From positions 1 through 40,648 of the forward strand of contig LGFT01000033.1 in assembly GCA_001509375.1 (NCBI GenBank): DNA of 40,648 nt. The letters are read 5' to 3'. Within the stretch, counting starts at the first letter, position 1. Each line of letters begins with the position of its first letter. This document shows positions 32,016-40,648 of this stretch, in pieces. Source of the DNA: Methanothrix harundinacea. GTDB taxonomy: Archaea; Halobacteriota; Methanosarcinia; Methanotrichales; Methanotrichaceae. Under the pieces are notes generated by a model that ran no database searches, was not told where the DNA came from, and saw only the letters and a program-made list of their open reading frames with translations. Made by a program: the position numbers and the translations under genes.

Positions 32016-32338
32016 GCACGATGAAGATAGCCGTTATCGGTGACTCAGATACTGTTAGCGGCTTCAGGTTGGGGGGAGTGACCAGCTCTAATGTGGTCAA
32101 AGATGGAGAGCCGATCGATGCCATCCTCAAGGAGCTGATCGCCGATGAGACTGTTGGCGTGATAGCCATAACGGAGCGGGTGGCAGATGCAAACCGTTCG
32201 GCCATAGACGAAGCGAACAAAGGCAAGAAAGCTGTCACTCCGATTCTGGTGGAGATTCCGGACAAAAACGGGCCTATAGTGCGTGAGGTCGATCCGCTGA
32301 AGGCTCTGATAAAGAGCGCCATAGGAGTTGAGGTTTAA
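32012..32338 (+). CDS. ahaF: A-type ATP synthase subunit F
   Basis: 108 residues with [20 protein letters not shown] and [21 protein letters not shown], the Rossmann-like regulatory subunit F of the central stalk. [10 protein letters not shown] and a C-terminal helix [10 protein letters not shown] complete the family pattern. Initiation could be TTG 32012, which overlaps the ahaC stop (TTGA) and follows AAGGTGGG, or ATG 32021, where homologues usually start. Both give nearly the same product. Next gene ahaA starts 14 bases downstream. Confidence 0.92.
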   Translation: MSTMKIAVIGDSDTVSGFRLGGVTSSNVVKDGEPIDAILKELIADETVGVIAITERVADANRSAIDEANKGKKAVTPILVEIPDKNGPIVREVDPLKALIKSAIGVEV

Positions 32339-32352
32339 CGGAGGGATATCGT

Positions 32353-34116
<1,764 letters not shown>

Positions 34117-34121
34117 ATCAG

Positions 34122-35516
34122 ATGGCAAAAACCACAACTCGTGAATATACGACGGTAAGAGAGGTGGCAGGTCCCCTCATGGTTGTAGAGGGCGTTGAGG
34201 GCGTGGCCTATGGTGAGATCGTGGACGTGACAATACCTGACGGCAGTACAAAGCGGGGCCAGGTGCTGGAATCCCGAAAGGGCGTCGCTGTGGTTCAGGT
34301 CTTCGAGGGGACCAGCGGGATTGATACGCTCTCGACGAAGGTGAGATTCACCGGGGACATCATGAGGATGCCGGTGTCGATGGACATGATGGGCAGGATC
34401 TTCGACGGCCTCGGCAGGCCCATTGATGGAGGTCCTGAGATCATCGCCGAGGAGTATCTCGACATAGCAGGCGCTTCGATCAACCCCACCGCCAGAGCCT
34501 TCCCCAACGAGTTCATCCAGACGGGGATCTCGACGATCGATGGGAACAACACCCTGGTTCGCGGCCAGAAGCTTCCCATAATGTCAGGCGCGGGATTGCC
34601 GCATAACGATCTAGCGGCACAGATTGCGCGACAGGCTAAGGTTCGCGGCACTGAGGAGCCTTTCTCGGTGGTCTTCGCTGCCATGGGGATCACCCACGAA
34701 GAGGCGAGCTTCTTCATGAGGGATTTCGAGAGAACGGGAGCGCTCGAGAGGATAGTTGCCTTCATCAACCTCGCAGACGATCCCGCCATCGAGAGGATCA
34801 TCACGCCGAGGATGGCTCTGACAGCTGCTGAGTATCTCGCCTACACCTGCGACATGCATATCCTGGTGGTGCTGACGGATATGACGAACTACTGTGAGGC
34901 GCTGCGAGAGATCTCGGCCGCCAGAGAGGAGGTTCCCGGAAGGAGAGGCTATCCGGGCTACATGTACACTGATCTTGCGACCCATTACGAGCGTGCCGGC
35001 AGGGTTCGAGGCGCCAAAGGCTCGATCACGCAGGTTCCGATACTCAGCATGCCTGATGACGACATCACCCATCCGATACCCGATCTGACTGGCTACATCA
35101 CTGAGGGCCAGTTCGTTCTGAGCCGGGAGATGCACAGAAGGGGGATCTACCCTCCAGTGGATATTCTGCCAAGCCTCTCAAGGCTGATGAACGAGGGGAT
35201 CGGTCCCGAGAGAACGCGGGAGGATCACTCCGGCGTATCAAACCAGCTCTATGCCGCGTATGCAGAGGGACGGGATATGCGGGATCTGGTGGCTGTGGTT
35301 GGAGAGGAGGCGCTCTCAACGAGAGATCAGCTGTACCTCAGGTTTGCAGATCGTTTCGAGAAGGAGTACGTTACCCAAGGAAGGGACGAGGACCGGACCA
35401 TAGAGCAGACCTTGGATCTTGGGTGGGATCTGTTGACAGATCTGCCCGAGGGCGAGCTGAAGAGGATCGACGAGAAGTACATCAAGAAGTATCACCCGAA
35501 TTACAGAACAGCCTAG
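34122..35516 (+). CDS. ahaB: A-type ATP synthase regulatory subunit B
   Basis: 464 residues, non-catalytic nucleotide-binding subunit. [20 protein letters not shown] opens the beta-barrel, [12 protein letters not shown] follows, and the degenerate P-loop segment [18 protein letters not shown] lacks the GKT triad as expected. [20 protein letters not shown] and [21 protein letters not shown] are highly conserved family blocks. Length is normal. ATG 34122 lies five bases after ahaA; the SD is AGATCAG, weak, so coupling with ahaA is likely. It alternates with AhaA in the A3B3 head. Confidence 0.96.
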   Translation: MAKTTTREYTTVREVAGPLMVVEGVEGVAYGEIVDVTIPDGSTKRGQVLESRKGVAVVQVFEGTSGIDTLSTKVRFTGDIMRMPVSMDMMGRIFDGLGRPIDGGPEIIAEEYLDIAGASINPTARAFPNEFIQTGISTIDGNNTLVRGQKLPIMSGAGLPHNDLAAQIARQAKVRGTEEPFSVVFAAMGITHEEASFFMRDFERTGALERIVAFINLADDPAIERIITPRMALTAAEYLAYTCDMHILVVLTDMTNYCEALREISAAREEVPGRRGYPGYMYTDLATHYERAGRVRGAKGSITQVPILSMPDDDITHPIPDLTGYITEGQFVLSREMHRRGIYPPVDILPSLSRLMNEGIGPERTREDHSGVSNQLYAAYAEGRDMRDLVAVVGEEALSTRDQLYLRFADRFEKEYVTQGRDEDRTIEQTLDLGWDLLTDLPEGELKRIDEKYIKKYHPNYRTA

Positions 35517-35541
35517 CTTTCCGGAAGGGGGTTTCAAACAG

Positions 35542-36201
35542 ATGGCAGAGATCATCGAGGGGATAAGCCCCACCAGAATGGAGCTCTTGAAGCTGGGGCG
35601 AAGAATAAAGCTCGCCGAGAAGGGACATAAACTCCTGAAAGAGAAGCGGGATGCTCTGGTCTCCGAGTTTCTGGATGTGGTTCAGAGGGTCCATGAGTCG
35701 CGCGACAGCACAAATGAGAAGCTTGCAGAGGCTTTCAAGGATCTGATCATGGCTCAGGCGGTGATGGGCTCAGATGCGGTATGGCAAATCTCCCAGGTTA
35801 CAGGTCAAGAGATCAAAATCGACGTGGACACGATGAACATCATGGGCGTAAAAGTTCCGATGATCACCACCGAGGATGTCAAAAGAAGCATGATCGACAG
35901 GGGGTACGGCTTTGCAGATACCTCCTCCAAGATCGACGACGCCGCCCGAAACTTTGAGGAGGCCATCGGCGAAGTGATTAAACTTGCCGAGGTGCAGCAG
36001 AGCGTGGAAAGCCTCGCAAGCGAGGTGATCAAGACGAAACGACGGGTGAACGCCCTCGAGTACATCGTTATACCACGCCTCAAAGCGACAGCGATTCACA
36101 TCAGGATGAGGCTTGCTGAGATGGAGAGAGAGAACTTCACCCGGCTCAAGAAGATCAAAGCTGCGATCGAGGCGGGCGAAGAAGGGGCAGAGGCAGCCTG
36201 A
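35542..36201 (+). CDS. ahaD: A-type ATP synthase central-stalk subunit D
   Basis: 219 residues with the subunit D pattern: ISPTRMELLKLGRRIKLAEKGHKLLKEKRDAL near the N-terminus and LKKIKRRVNALEYIVIPRL-like block (TKRRVNALEYIVIPRLKAT) near 165-185. Both ends form an antiparallel coiled coil that rotates inside the A3B3 head. ATG 35542 follows GGAAGGGGG. The usual Methanosarcina operon continues with a small ahaG; here the next gene (36211) is unrelated, so no ahaG is recognised. The operon may end with ahaD or run on into the following genes. Confidence 0.95.
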   Translation: MAEIIEGISPTRMELLKLGRRIKLAEKGHKLLKEKRDALVSEFLDVVQRVHESRDSTNEKLAEAFKDLIMAQAVMGSDAVWQISQVTGQEIKIDVDTMNIMGVKVPMITTEDVKRSMIDRGYGFADTSSKIDDAARNFEEAIGEVIKLAEVQQSVESLASEVIKTKRRVNALEYIVIPRLKATAIHIRMRLAEMERENFTRLKKIKAAIEAGEEGAEAA

Positions 36202-36210
36202 GGTGAAGTG

Positions 36211-36597
36211 ATGCCTGTCATTACCCATAGGGTGAAGAAAATAATCGAGGAGATCGACGAGAAGAAGAGGGAGCCCTTCGACTTCGCTCTCAAAGAGACT
36301 TGCCGGGTAGACTATCTGATCGCGGAGGAGGATAAGGAGTTCAGGTCGGGCGACGCAAAGCCTTTGAAGATAAAACGAGTGGAGATTCCTCGAAATACCA
36401 TTCTTTTGATAAGCCCTTACGGTCGGCATGGGATCGGCCAGGTGATAAGCATAGGCGAGGAGATCGCCATGCCCGTAGAAATGGACCGTTCGGCGGATCA
36501 TGCGCTATTTGTGGCAGGGGTAGAAGGATCGGTCAAAAAAGAGGAGCTCATAGGCGTCATGATGCTAATCCCCATAGTCCCGCGCAAGAGAGGTTGA
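36211..36597 (+). CDS. Conserved archaeal protein, possibly DUF22
   Basis: 128 residues, no membrane segment. A basic N-terminal helix (VKKIIEEIDEKKREPFDFAL) leads into a strand-rich domain with VEIPRNTILLISPYGRHGIGQVISIGEE, which resembles the core of methanogen DUF22 proteins; I hold this at moderate confidence. It begins ten bases after ahaD, with GAGGTG five bases before ATG 36211, so it is very probably co-transcribed with the ATPase. Its job is unknown. A role in ATP synthase assembly is a contextual guess only. Confidence 0.65.
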   Translation: MPVITHRVKKIIEEIDEKKREPFDFALKETCRVDYLIAEEDKEFRSGDAKPLKIKRVEIPRNTILLISPYGRHGIGQVISIGEEIAMPVEMDRSADHALFVAGVEGSVKKEELIGVMMLIPIVPRKRG

Positions 36598-36621
36598 GGG
36601 TGAGAGTGGTAAGAGGGTGAG

Positions 36622-37041
36622 ATGGACCCGGAATCGAGGGTCTTCGCAAAGCTGGTCAGATCGCTGAACGATCACCTTCCAGTGGAGCGAAAGGCCCTCG
36701 GAGAGCTTTTGAGGGAGGAGAAGCCGAGAGTCGTCTGTAGGGACGGGTCCACCCACAGGATCAGGAAGGAGGAGCTGGAGGCGATTGAGAGGATAGTGGG
36801 GTCGAGGTGGGGAAAGGAGGCCGAAAGGCTCAAGCTTCCCATCCTTATCGAAATGGCTCCTGATTACGGCCGTTCTGCAGCCAGGATAAGGGGCCGGGTA
36901 TACTGCGACATCTTGCAGGCGATCCTCGGGGAGGATCGAAAGACCACCGACGAGATGGTGATATTCAGGCCTGACATACGCAGGCTGAGAAGAGAGCTTC
37001 CCTCGGCCACTCAGTACGCGTTCCTGATCTCCACGTCATGA
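36622..37041 (+). CDS. UPF0216 / DUF61 family protein
   Basis: 139 residues with the UPF0216 blocks RSLNDHLPVERKALGELLREEKP, DGSTHRIRKEELE, LKLPILIEMAPDYGRSAARIRG and the C-terminal RPDIRRLRRELP. This small soluble archaeal family has no known function. ATG 36622 follows GAGGGTGAG and lies 24 bases after the 36211 gene, so the two are probably translated from one message. It has no signal or membrane segment. Confidence 0.85.
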   Translation: MDPESRVFAKLVRSLNDHLPVERKALGELLREEKPRVVCRDGSTHRIRKEELEAIERIVGSRWGKEAERLKLPILIEMAPDYGRSAARIRGRVYCDILQAILGEDRKTTDEMVIFRPDIRRLRRELPSATQYAFLISTS

Positions 37042-37081
37042 AGGGTAATTAAAGTCGCGAAGGGTAAAGGAGGTGAAATCG

Positions 37082-37243
37082 TTGCATGATGATTATTATT
37101 TGGAGCGGATGTTAAATAAGAAGGACGTTCGGGTCAAGATCTACTTCTTCATGTGGATCGCTTCCATCTGCGCCTCGATCTCGCTCTTCATCGGGGGCGT
37201 CTACATGGTTTACCTTGCGATGAGTTACCTTGGGTTGTTTTAG
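37082..37243 (+). CDS. 53-residue single-pass membrane protein
   Basis: TTG 37082 is preceded by AAGGAGGTGA, the strongest SD in the region, with a five-base gap. The product begins HDDYYLERMLNKKDVRVKIY and then has one long hydrophobic helix (FFMWIASICASISLFIGGVY) before MVYLAMSYLGLF. It is therefore an inner-membrane miniprotein with a charged cytoplasmic or external N-terminus. It ends 13 bases before the 37257 gene, whose SD overlaps its stop codon, so the two are coupled. Such small genes are commonly missed; homologues would be the test. Confidence 0.65.
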   Translation: MHDDYYLERMLNKKDVRVKIYFFMWIASICASISLFIGGVYMVYLAMSYLGLF

Positions 37244-37256
37244 GGAGGAATATGCG

Positions 37257-37673
37257 ATGGTCGAGGCGAGCGGGTATATCTTCCAGGACGTTGAGGCGCT
37301 TTTGAAGAGGGCAAAAGAATTGATGGAGGAGGCTAAGGAGGGAGCAAAGGAGGAGGCGAAGATCAAGACGCCGGAGCTGGGGGTGGGTGGCAGGTGCCGG
37401 GAGTCTCTGAACGGTTCCATGCAAAAGCTGGACGAGATTTCTTCGAGGTACAGGGACGACGCCGAGGTGTCTCTCATGACAAGGAAGCTCGGCGAGTATC
37501 TCGAAGATCTCGACTCCGGCAAGCTGACGCCCGAGATTAAGGTGCAGCGTCTGGATAGGATAATAGAAGAGGTCCATCACCTGGTGGAGTGGAGGAGGCT
37601 CTCCACCGCGGCAGCTCGCGACCTCTCCCTCAAGTCGCGACGGAGGACCAGGGACGATTTCAAGAAGAGGTAG
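37257..37673 (+). CDS. Charged helical protein of unknown function
   Basis: 138 residues, mostly helical: FQDVEALLKRAKELMEEAKE followed by a Lys/Glu-rich stretch, then a second half with SLMTRKLGEYLEDLDSG, VQRLDRIIEEVHHLVEWRR and a basic C-terminus (SLKSRRRTRDDFKKR). Start ATG 37257 lies eight bases after GGGAGG. It follows the 53-residue membrane protein and may act with it at the membrane. No domain is recognised. The coiled-coil composition is similar to that of the ATPase stalk subunits, but this may be convergence. Confidence 0.7.
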   Translation: MVEASGYIFQDVEALLKRAKELMEEAKEGAKEEAKIKTPELGVGGRCRESLNGSMQKLDEISSRYRDDAEVSLMTRKLGEYLEDLDSGKLTPEIKVQRLDRIIEEVHHLVEWRRLSTAAARDLSLKSRRRTRDDFKKR

Positions 37674-37762
37674 CTTTGAGGAATCCTAGTCATTCGGTGT
37701 TATAACAGCATAACAGCACGGCAAAATTGAATGGGACTTTAGAGGTTGATTTTGAGGGTTTG

Positions 37763-37936
37763 ATGAAGATGAAGCGCGATGAAAATATGATTCTCTTCGG
37801 TCTGGCGGGCTTAATAATAAGCTATATTTTATACATAAACGATCGCATATTATTAAGCGCATTGGCTTTCACAGCTACGGTCATCATAGGCCTGATATGG
37901 GGTGCGTTGTATCTCAGGAAGAAGAACATGAGATGA
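37763..37936 (+). CDS. 57-residue two-helix membrane protein
   Basis: A positive N-terminus (MKMKRDE) followed by two hydrophobic segments (ILFGLAGLIISYILYI and LLSALAFTATVIIGLIWGALYL) and the basic end RKKNMR predict a small hairpin membrane protein with both ends inside. I chose ATG 37763, although TTG 37727 is in frame; the candidate SD GAGGG is close to the ATG. The region is AT-richer than the genes on either side. Function unknown. Confidence 0.5.
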   Translation: MKMKRDENMILFGLAGLIISYILYINDRILLSALAFTATVIIGLIWGALYLRKKNMR

Positions 37937-38067
37937 GATATTAGATGAAATAAAATCCGTAACTTCCGCTCGATCCTCGTCATCCTCTACCCAAACTCGG
38001 CGCTGAGCTTGCGGGCAAAGACCGTGGGCTTCAGCGCCTCTTCATATTCATAATTTCCTTCATGATT

Positions 38068-38589
38068 TCAGACCGCCTCGTCGAACTCTCGCCGGTACCG
38101 TGCGATCCCCGTGGCTCCAACCATCGCCGTCTTGTTCAGGATCAGGATCATGAAGGCCTCGTCGGGGACCTCCGACCACTCGCTGTGGATGCCGTAGCGG
38201 GACGCCCTCTCAAAGCCGAAGCGGGGATAGTACTCGGGGTAGCCGAGGACGATGATGAAGGGGCAGCCCCTCTCCCTCAGCATCTTTATCCCGTTGTGGA
38301 TCAAGAGCGACCCGATCCCCTGCCCCTGGCATCGAGGCAGAACCGCCATCGGCGCCAAGCCCATCCCTTCAACCTTGTAGGTCTCCCCTTCTTCCCCGAT
38401 CGTCGCCGTGCTGAAAAGGATATGGCCCACCACCTCTTCTCCCTGGACCGCCACAAGAGAAAGGAGGTTCTCGCAAGCCTCCCGGAGCTGGTCGACGATC
38501 TCGGCCTCGGCTGGCTGGCCGAAGGCCTCCTCGTTGATCCTCCTGATCGCCTCGATGTCCTCGGGTCTTTCTTCTCGGATGATGATCAT
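38068..38589 (-). CDS. GNAT-family N-acetyltransferase
   Basis: 173 residues with the YhbS-like GNAT plan: IREERPEDIEAIRRINEEAF at the N-terminus, strands around LVAVQGEEVVGHILFS, the acetyl-CoA loop motif PRCQGQGIGSLLIHNGI near residues 85-100 (Q/R-x-x-G-x-G/A), and YPRFGFERAS near 123. The substrate cannot be predicted. It starts at ATG 38589 and is transcribed in the same direction as the 38651 gene, 61 bases upstream, which may share its transcript. Confidence 0.85.
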   Translation of the reverse strand: MIIIREERPEDIEAIRRINEEAFGQPAEAEIVDQLREACENLLSLVAVQGEEVVGHILFSTATIGEEGETYKVEGMGLAPMAVLPRCQGQGIGSLLIHNGIKMLRERGCPFIIVLGYPEYYPRFGFERASRYGIHSEWSEVPDEAFMILILNKTAMVGATGIARYRREFDEAV

Positions 38590-38650
38590 TTATTCACCTG
38601 GAAGATCGGCTTTGGGAATATTCGATTTACTGTGGGTTACACCTTTCGTC

Positions 38651-39418
38651 TCACAGCTCGAACCCCGGCTCCGCCGCCACAGACTTCAGCAGCTTCCCAG
38701 CCTTCTCCATCTCCTCCTCGCTCCCGTCGACGGCGAGCCAAATGCTCCCCTCGGCGCCGGAGACGCCGCCCGCGGCCACCATCTCCGCCTTCGCTCCGGT
38801 AAGGTGTGCAATCGCCTCGATCTCGGTGTACACCTCGCCGGGGACCGGCAGAAGGCGCGGCCCCCCGGCGCCGGGGGCGTTCAGCTTGTTCGCCAGGTCG
38901 TCGAGGTCGCCATAGACTCGCTTCTCCAGGCCGACGGGCAGGATCAGCCGGACGCGCCTTCCGACGACCGCCTGGAGGGCGAGGCCGATGGTTCCGGCCT
39001 TGGGGTGGCCGATGAGGATGGCGGCCCGGTCGGACCAGGGGTCGAGGGCGTTGGCGCCCTTCAGGATGACGTCCCCCTCCTCAAGGCTGTCGACGACGTT
39101 GAGGATCGTCTTCCCCTTCTGCCAGACGCCCTTTTTGATGACGACGTCGCCGGGGAAATCGGACATGTCGGGGAGCATCCCGGCCTCGGTGGTGGGCATC
39201 CACGGCGGGAGGGTGATCCCTCGGAAAAACCTTTCTTTCGAGAAGCCCTCGGACTGCCCCGTCTTCGCCAGGATCTCTTCGGCGACGTAGCCGTTGGTCG
39301 TCCCGGCGATGATGACGATGGTTCCCGATTCCAGAGCCGCCTCGATGGCGGGATGGGTGGCGAGGGCTTTTCCGATCAGACGCTTTCCTGCTGCTGGAGA
39401 GAGGACGAACGGTCTCAT
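38651..39418 (-). CDS. Conserved hypothetical protein, 255 residues
   Basis: I do not recognise a named family with certainty. The protein is soluble, with alternating strands and helices: [77 protein letters not shown], then [20 protein letters not shown] and [17 protein letters not shown]. Gly-rich turns after strands, as in phosphosugar or CoA-binding folds, are suggestive. ATG 39418 follows AAAGGA. It lies divergent from the PadR-FmdE gene, with 187 bases between. A metabolic enzyme is plausible; nothing in the sequence fixes the reaction. Confidence 0.6.
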   Translation of the reverse strand: MRPFVLSPAAGKRLIGKALATHPAIEAALESGTIVIIAGTTNGYVAEEILAKTGQSEGFSKERFFRGITLPPWMPTTEAGMLPDMSDFPGDVVIKKGVWQKGKTILNVVDSLEEGDVILKGANALDPWSDRAAILIGHPKAGTIGLALQAVVGRRVRLILPVGLEKRVYGDLDDLANKLNAPGAGGPRLLPVPGEVYTEIEAIAHLTGAKAEMVAAGGVSGAEGSIWLAVDGSEEEMEKAGKLLKSVAAEPGFEL

Positions 39419-39568
39419 GATGATTCCTTTGTCCGCATGGGAGAAAATCTCTTTGATCTGATCACGGGGTTGTGAGGCTGGGTGCCGGTGAGGAAAGCAT
39501 TGAATGGGGGTTTTTTGTAAGTAAAATATGGTTTTAACGCATACGAACAGTGAATATCAGGCCAAAAA

Positions 39569-39577
39569 GTATATGTA
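39569..39577 (+). promoter_or_regulatory. TATA box of the PadR-FmdE gene
   Basis: GTATATGTA preceded by AAAAA lies about 30 bases upstream of the ATG at 39606. No SD is present between them, so the transcript is probably leaderless or nearly so. Confidence 0.45.
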
Positions 39578-39587
39578 TCTGCGCCGA

Positions 39588-39605
39588 TATGTCGATATCG
39601 ATATA
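39588..39605. promoter_or_regulatory. 18-bp near-palindrome at the start of the PadR-FmdE gene
   Basis: TATGTCGATATCGATATA is self-complementary except for one base pair and ends directly before the ATG. Its position over the expected transcription start fits autorepression by the PadR domain encoded downstream. Confidence 0.5.
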
Positions 39606-40648
39606 ATGGCGACGGGTATCTTGAAGATGATGATGCTTCATATCATGAAAGATGATGAAGTATCAGGCTATGACATAATGAAGAAGGTGGAGTCCCTCAC
39701 AGGAAAGAAACCCAGCACGGGGTCGGTTTATCCGCTATTGAAGAAGATGGAGCGGGTGGGCTGGATCTCTGGCAGGGCCGAAGACGGAAAGACCTGCTAT
39801 CGTTTGACTGAGGTCGGAAAAGAACACGTGGCCCAGATAAAAGAGGCAAAATGCGGCTTCATCAAGAACCTCTATCAATCGATAGCCATGGCCAACGAGA
39901 CCTTCGATGACGCTGAATTACAAGCCCTCATGAAAGACATGCACGACCTTCACATGGGCTTTCATCCCCCAGATGGGGTGGGGGGGGCGGTGTCCATCGC
40001 CTCAAACTCCGATATTGACGCTCTGGAGAAGGCGAGAATAGAGCGTCTGAGGCAGAATCCTCGAGAGGAGTTCGTTCAGGCGGTACTTGATAACGATCTT
40101 GCCAGCTGTCTCGTGAAGACTGCGGAGATACACGGCCACTTCTGCCCCGGAAGCGCCCTCGGCGTCATGGCATCGGTTTACGCCCTCAACCAGCTGGGGC
40201 TGGAGTCGATATCCTCTGACGGGATGGAGAACCTCATGGCCATCGTCGAGATCAATGCCTGCTTCGCCGACGGGGTCCAGGCGGTCTCGGGTTGCACCCT
40301 GGGAAATAACGCCCTGGTCTATCGAGACCTGGGCAGGCTCGCGGTGACCTTCACCGTCCGGGGAAGAGATGACGGGGTGCGGGTCCGGGTTCTGCCCAAC
40401 TTCCGCGACAGGGTGGCAGAAGCGGTTCCGGAGTTCTATCCCCTCCTGGAGAAGGTTATCAAAGATCGGGCAGGGGATGAAAAAGATGCTGCAGCCTTTA
40501 GAGAGGTGGGCCGAGCGGCGGCCTTCGCCCTTATCGAGCTTCCCTTTGAGGAGCTCTTCGCCGTTGAGTTTGTCCGCCCCGATCTGCCGGATTACGCCCC
40601 GATAACCGAGAGCGTGATCTGCCCAGGCTGCGGTGAGATGATCATGGC
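39606..40648 (+). CDS. PadR-type wHTH fused to an FmdE domain, continues past the right edge
   Basis: The frame from ATG 39606 is open to the end of the window (347 codons visible) with no stop. Residues 1-80 form a PadR-like winged helix: ILKMMMLHIMKDDEVSGYDI, TGSVYPLLKKMERVGWI, then a basic wing. A linker of about 60 residues leads into an FmdE domain: EIHGHFCPGSALGVMASVYAL (Cys/His ligands), EINACFADGVQAVSGCTLGNN and a final zinc-ribbon start CPGCGEMIM. FmdE is found in molybdenum or tungsten formylmethanofuran dehydrogenase operons, with a zinc-like metal site. The fusion suggests a metal- or cofactor-responsive repressor. Its DNA target may be the palindrome at its own start. Confidence 0.88.
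   Translation, partial: MATGILKMMMLHIMKDDEVSGYDIMKKVESLTGKKPSTGSVYPLLKKMERVGWISGRAEDGKTCYRLTEVGKEHVAQIKEAKCGFIKNLYQSIAMANETFDDAELQALMKDMHDLHMGFHPPDGVGGAVSIASNSDIDALEKARIERLRQNPREEFVQAVLDNDLASCLVKTAEIHGHFCPGSALGVMASVYALNQLGLESISSDGMENLMAIVEINACFADGVQAVSGCTLGNNALVYRDLGRLAVTFTVRGRDDGVRVRVLPNFRDRVAEAVPEFYPLLEKVIKDRAGDEKDAAAFREVGRAAAFALIELPFEELFAVEFVRPDLPDYAPITESVICPGCGEMIM

Noticed and set aside
36679-36700. An ORB-like string TTCCAGTGGAGCGAAAGG
   Set aside because: It lies in the coding frame of the UPF0216 gene (LPVERKA) and lacks the G-string; probably coincidence.

Overview
The window looks like a chromosomal piece of an acetate-type methanogenic archaeon, most likely Methanothrix/Methanosaeta or a close relative in the Methanosarcinales. 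This is inferred from an A-type ATPase operon in the order H-I-K-E-C-F-A-B-D, an archaeal-type thymidylate synthase, an anaerobic (cbi) cobamide pathway, Orc1/Cdc6 with ORB-type origin boxes, UPF0147, an autoantigen-p27 zinc-ribbon protein, an archaeosine radical-SAM enzyme and an FmdE-domain protein. Most genes are GC-rich; AT-rich patches mark the origin, regulatory regions and one apparently foreign gene.

Layout. 1-2.5 kb is a decay zone: a malic enzyme that loses its C-terminus, a fragment of another small protein, an AT-rich gene of unknown function and a frameshifted NYN-domain gene. 2.5-7.6 kb holds a bacterial-type RsgA GTPase, two secreted substrate-binding-type proteins on the minus strand, thymidylate synthase and a nuclease-fold protein. 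7.7-14.3 kb is a tightly overlapping cobamide operon, cbiT-L-F-G-H(H)-C-D-E, behind a promoter that suggests a leaderless transcript.

14.3-18.8 kb is the replication-origin region: a membrane-anchored protein with an Ada-like zinc domain, an autoantigen-p27 protein, UPF0147, about 1 kb of non-coding DNA with at least five ORB boxes around an AT-rich core, and orc1/cdc6 reading away from it. Two more near-perfect ORBs lie 2-3 kb to the left, each in an intergenic gap. A tRNA-Gly(GCC), a thioredoxin-reductase-like flavoprotein without the usual NADPH motif and the archaeosine enzyme follow.

21-26.7 kb is an accessory stress/transport cluster: two tandem-domain UspA proteins (the second truncated), a DUF1646 transporter, two paralogous proteins sharing an FRTxWLE N-terminal segment, and a secreted protein with seven propeller-like repeats. 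AT-rich palindromes and direct repeats of a TCATTATTAA type sit upstream of this cluster, of the propeller gene and of the ATPase operon.

27.3-37.9 kb is the ATP synthase operon and its followers (DUF22-like, UPF0216/DUF61, a 53-residue membrane protein and two unknowns). Its rotor subunit AhaK is a duplicated V-type proteolipid with one carboxylate per four helices and a Na+-site signature. 38-40.6 kb has a GNAT acetyltransferase, an unknown conserved protein, and a PadR-FmdE fusion regulator that runs off the right edge.

Three genes (the 3.6-kb binding protein, cbiG and the archaeosine enzyme) appear to start at non-ATG/GTG/TTG codons. The origin with distal ORBs, the AhaK rotor, the PadR-FmdE fusion and the shared AT-rich operators are the observations most worth pursuing.
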